A DNA stretch of 5,976 nt from Nitrospirota bacterium. GTDB lineage: Bacteria > Nitrospirota > Thermodesulfovibrionia > Thermodesulfovibrionales > Magnetobacteriaceae. The notes beneath the pieces were generated by a model, which saw nothing but the letters and a program-made list of their open reading frames with translations, had not been told where the DNA came from and made no database searches. The position numbers and the translations under genes were made by a program. The stretch covers positions 1 to 5,976 of the forward strand of contig JADGAE010000128.1 in assembly GCA_015232165.1 (NCBI GenBank), given 5' to 3'. Below are positions 4,246 through 5,976 of this stretch, piece by piece. Numbering within the stretch: position 1 is the first letter of the stretch; each line of letters opens with the position of its first letter.

Positions 4246-5268
4246 ATGAATGATGTGTTTTTGAGGGCATGCAGGGGTGAGAGTACCCCCTTTACACCAA
4301 TCTGGATCATGAGACAGGCGGGGCGTTACCTGCCGCAATATCAGAAGATACGCGCCGATGTCGATTTCCTGACCCTGTGCAAAACCCCTGAGCTGGCCGC
4401 TACGGTCACCAGGCAGCCCGTAGACATATTGGGCGTGGACGCCGCAATCCTGTTTTCGGATATCCTCATCCCCGCCGAGAAGATGGGACTGGAGCTGCAC
4501 TTCCCCGAAACCGGCGGCCCCACCTTTAAAAACCCCGTCAGAGACATGGCCGCTGCAAAGGCCCTCCGTGTTATCCAACCACAAGAGGACGTCCCATATG
4601 TCCTGGAGACAATAAAGCTGCTCGTTGCAGACCTGAGCGTACCGCTTATTGGTTTTGCCGGAGCGCCATTTACCGTCTTGACGTACATCGTAGAGGGGGG
4701 CAGCTCAAAGCACTTCATACACACCAAAAAGATGATGCACACCAACCCCAATCTGTTTAACACCATCATGGGGACGATAACCCAGAGCACGATTGCCTAC
4801 CTTAGTGCCCAGGTAGATGCGGGCGTGCATGCCCTTCAGCTCTTTGACACGTGGGCGGGCGTACTTTCTGCCACAGACTACAGAAACTGGGTCTTTCCAT
4901 ACGTGAAAAAGACGCTCAACGCCCTGAAACCCCTAGGGGTGCCGATCATATACTTTGTCAACAACTGTGCCAGTCTCCTGCACATAGCCGCAGACTCCGG
5001 TGCCGACGTCATTGGCGTAGACTGGCGCATAGACATAGACGATGCCATAAATCGGTCAAAGCAGATGCCAATCCAGGGCAACCTTGACCCCTGCGTGTTG
5101 TTTTCAACCAGACCGTACATCCAGATAGCGGCCAAGTCTATAGTCCTCAAGGCATCCGGTGCCAAGGGACACATCTTCAACCTCGGACACGGCATACTGC
5201 CCGAAACACCAGTAGACAACGTCAAGGCCCTCGTTGATACCGTCCACGAGGTAAGCCTGCGCAAATGA
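4246..5268 (+). CDS. hemE: Uroporphyrinogen decarboxylase
   Basis: HemE decarboxylates the four acetate side chains of uroporphyrinogen III to give coproporphyrinogen III, in the cytosol, on the path to haem. From the chosen start the protein has 340 residues, normal for the family. The signature MRQAGRYLP (22-30) gives Arg23 and Arg27. The catalytic Asp is Asp72 in ILFSDIL. Tyr147 follows GFAGAPFT (TYIVEGG). FDTWAGVLS is at 200-208 and the conserved His is His315 in FNLGHGILPETP. Two in-frame Met codons are possible (4234 and 4246). GGAG at 4236-4239 stands six bases before the second and overlaps the first, so I prefer 4246. The gene is divergent from the two-repeat protein gene and has its own promoter. 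No other haem gene is adjacent, so it appears monocistronic. All key residues are intact. Confidence 0.97.
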   Translation: MNDVFLRACRGESTPFTPIWIMRQAGRYLPQYQKIRADVDFLTLCKTPELAATVTRQPVDILGVDAAILFSDILIPAEKMGLELHFPETGGPTFKNPVRDMAAAKALRVIQPQEDVPYVLETIKLLVADLSVPLIGFAGAPFTVLTYIVEGGSSKHFIHTKKMMHTNPNLFNTIMGTITQSTIAYLSAQVDAGVHALQLFDTWAGVLSATDYRNWVFPYVKKTLNALKPLGVPIIYFVNNCASLLHIAADSGADVIGVDWRIDIDDAINRSKQMPIQGNLDPCVLFSTRPYIQIAAKSIVLKASGAKGHIFNLGHGILPETPVDNVKALVDTVHEVSLRK

Positions 5269-5390
5269 CCGATGGGGTAGACTCCATTCAAACGTGCTCA
5301 CATTGCTACCGCATGACAACAATGCACCGTATTATGGAGGCATAAAAACGCCTTAACTCCTGCGGTCCACGGTTGTATTGTGGTACTACC

Positions 5391-5415
5391 GGGGGAGGGG
5401 GTGAGGCACCCCGCC
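5391..5415 (+). repeat. G-rich hairpin repeat, copy E, between hemE and mlaF
   Basis: GGGGGAGGGGG is identical to the core of copy D. It leads into the perfect stem GGGGTG-AGG-CACCCC (5398-5412). The same hairpin in copy C reads GGGGCG-AGC-CGCCCC, so one pair has changed from C-G to T-A with pairing kept. It lies in the 181-base convergent gap, 35 bases beyond the mlaF stop, and is the only strong secondary structure there. No clear T tract follows on either strand. A weak hairpin directly after hemE (5272-5287) also lacks a T tract. Confidence 0.55.
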
Positions 5416-5449
5416 ATAAAAATGACAAAGCCCTCTATTCTTTCCCTCT

Positions 5450-5976
5450 TCACGGCATCGGTGCAACCTCATCGTTGCCTGCATGAACGAACTCCCTTAC
5501 GGAGGGGATTTGCGAATTGATGATCTGTAACGGACTGCCGTCCTGGACGATCACGCCTTCGTGGAGCATTGCCACACGGTCGGCTACGGAAAATATGTCC
5601 GGTATCTCATGACTTATGATTATCCCCGTAAAACCGATATTCTTGTGACACTGCTTTATCAGCCGGTGGATTGCGTTCTTCAGGACGGGGTCAAGACCGG
5701 TCGTCGGCTCGTCGAAAAAGACGATCTCAGGTCTTGTTACAAGCGCACGTGCAAGGGCGGCACGTTTTTTCATCCCGCCACTTAACTCCGCTGGATACTT
5801 GTTGTCTACGTCCCGTAGGCCAACCTCGCCAAGGGCCGCATTGACACGCCCCCTGATCTCATCCTCCGACAACGCATAACGCTCCCTCAGCGGAAAGGCG
5901 ATGTTGTCATACACCGTGAATGAATCAAACAACGCACCGCTCTGAAACAATACCCCAAAACGCTCACGCACCTTGT
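5450..5976 (-). CDS. mlaF: ABC transporter ATPase, MlaF/Ttg2A type (N-terminus beyond window)
   Basis: This is the C-terminal 175 or so residues of the ATPase that powers Mla-type phospholipid transport between inner and outer membrane, acting with an MlaE permease and an MlaD MCE protein. Numbering from the first GTG codon (5971), the Q-loop is VLFQSGALF (7-15), the ABC signature LSGGMKKRAALARA (63-76), Walker B IVFFDEPTTGLDP (83-95) with Glu88, and the H-loop His121 (IIISHEIPD). The FQSGALF and LSGGMxxRAALARA wording is characteristic of the MlaF group. The GTG is internal: the frame continues with Lys to the window edge, and the Walker A part must lie outside. It is the last gene of its operon, convergent with hemE, so the mlaE and mlaD partners would be upstream on the minus strand. 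Confidence 0.9.
   Translation of the reverse strand, partial: KVRERFGVLFQSGALFDSFTVYDNIAFPLRERYALSEDEIRGRVNAALGEVGLRDVDNKYPAELSGGMKKRAALARALVTRPEIVFFDEPTTGLDPVLKNAIHRLIKQCHKNIGFTGIIISHEIPDIFSVADRVAMLHEGVIVQDGSPLQIINSQIPSVREFVHAGNDEVAPMP

Noticed and set aside
4341..4790. Long minus-strand frames opposite hemE
   Set aside because: They overlap a fully intact, strongly conserved gene and show no domain of their own.

Overview
The window shows a Gram-negative bacterium of moderate GC content with frequent ATA (Ile) and AGG/AGA (Arg) codons. It carries haem biosynthesis (hemE), an Mla-type lipid transporter ATPase, a NuoG/FdhA-type molybdopterin oxidoreductase and paralogous orphan response regulators. 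I lean towards Nitrospirota (Magnetobacterium/Thermodesulfovibrio-like) or a deltaproteobacterial-type anaerobe. That rests on gene style and GC-rich intergenic hairpins, and it is an inference.

Layout: (1) The 3' two-thirds or so of a molybdopterin oxidoreductase gene (+) ends at 1510, followed by a terminator-like hairpin and a G-rich hairpin repeat. (2) Three genes lie on the minus strand. In transcription order they are a small two-repeat helical protein of unknown function (3760-3326), a single-domain CheY-like receiver (3086-2709), and a receiver fused to a glycine-cleavage-H-like domain that lacks the lipoyl lysine (2504-1740). The gaps between them are 204-239 bases, so each may have its own promoter. 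(3) A 485-base gene-free region (3761-4245) separates the small protein gene from the divergent hemE. It holds promoters for both genes, a short operator-like palindrome, a 173-bp MITE-like structure with perfect 17-bp terminal inverted repeats and flanking direct repeats, and two copies of a modular GC-rich double-hairpin repeat. (4) hemE (+, 4246-5268) encodes a complete uroporphyrinogen decarboxylase. (5) A convergent, edge-truncated mlaF-like ABC ATPase (-) closes the window.

The genes do not form one pathway. The two receivers are close relatives (both share an SCKRxL..EG segment) with no kinase in view, so they probably take phosphoryl groups from kinases encoded elsewhere. The most unusual content is the REC-GcvH fusion and the intergenic repeats. 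Copies B and C of the double-hairpin repeat keep an almost identical 19-nt segment inside hairpins whose stems differ. Copy C lies downstream of a TATAAT box, so it would be carried in the 5' leader of the REC-GcvH mRNA. No tRNA, rRNA, CRISPR array or transposase gene was seen.
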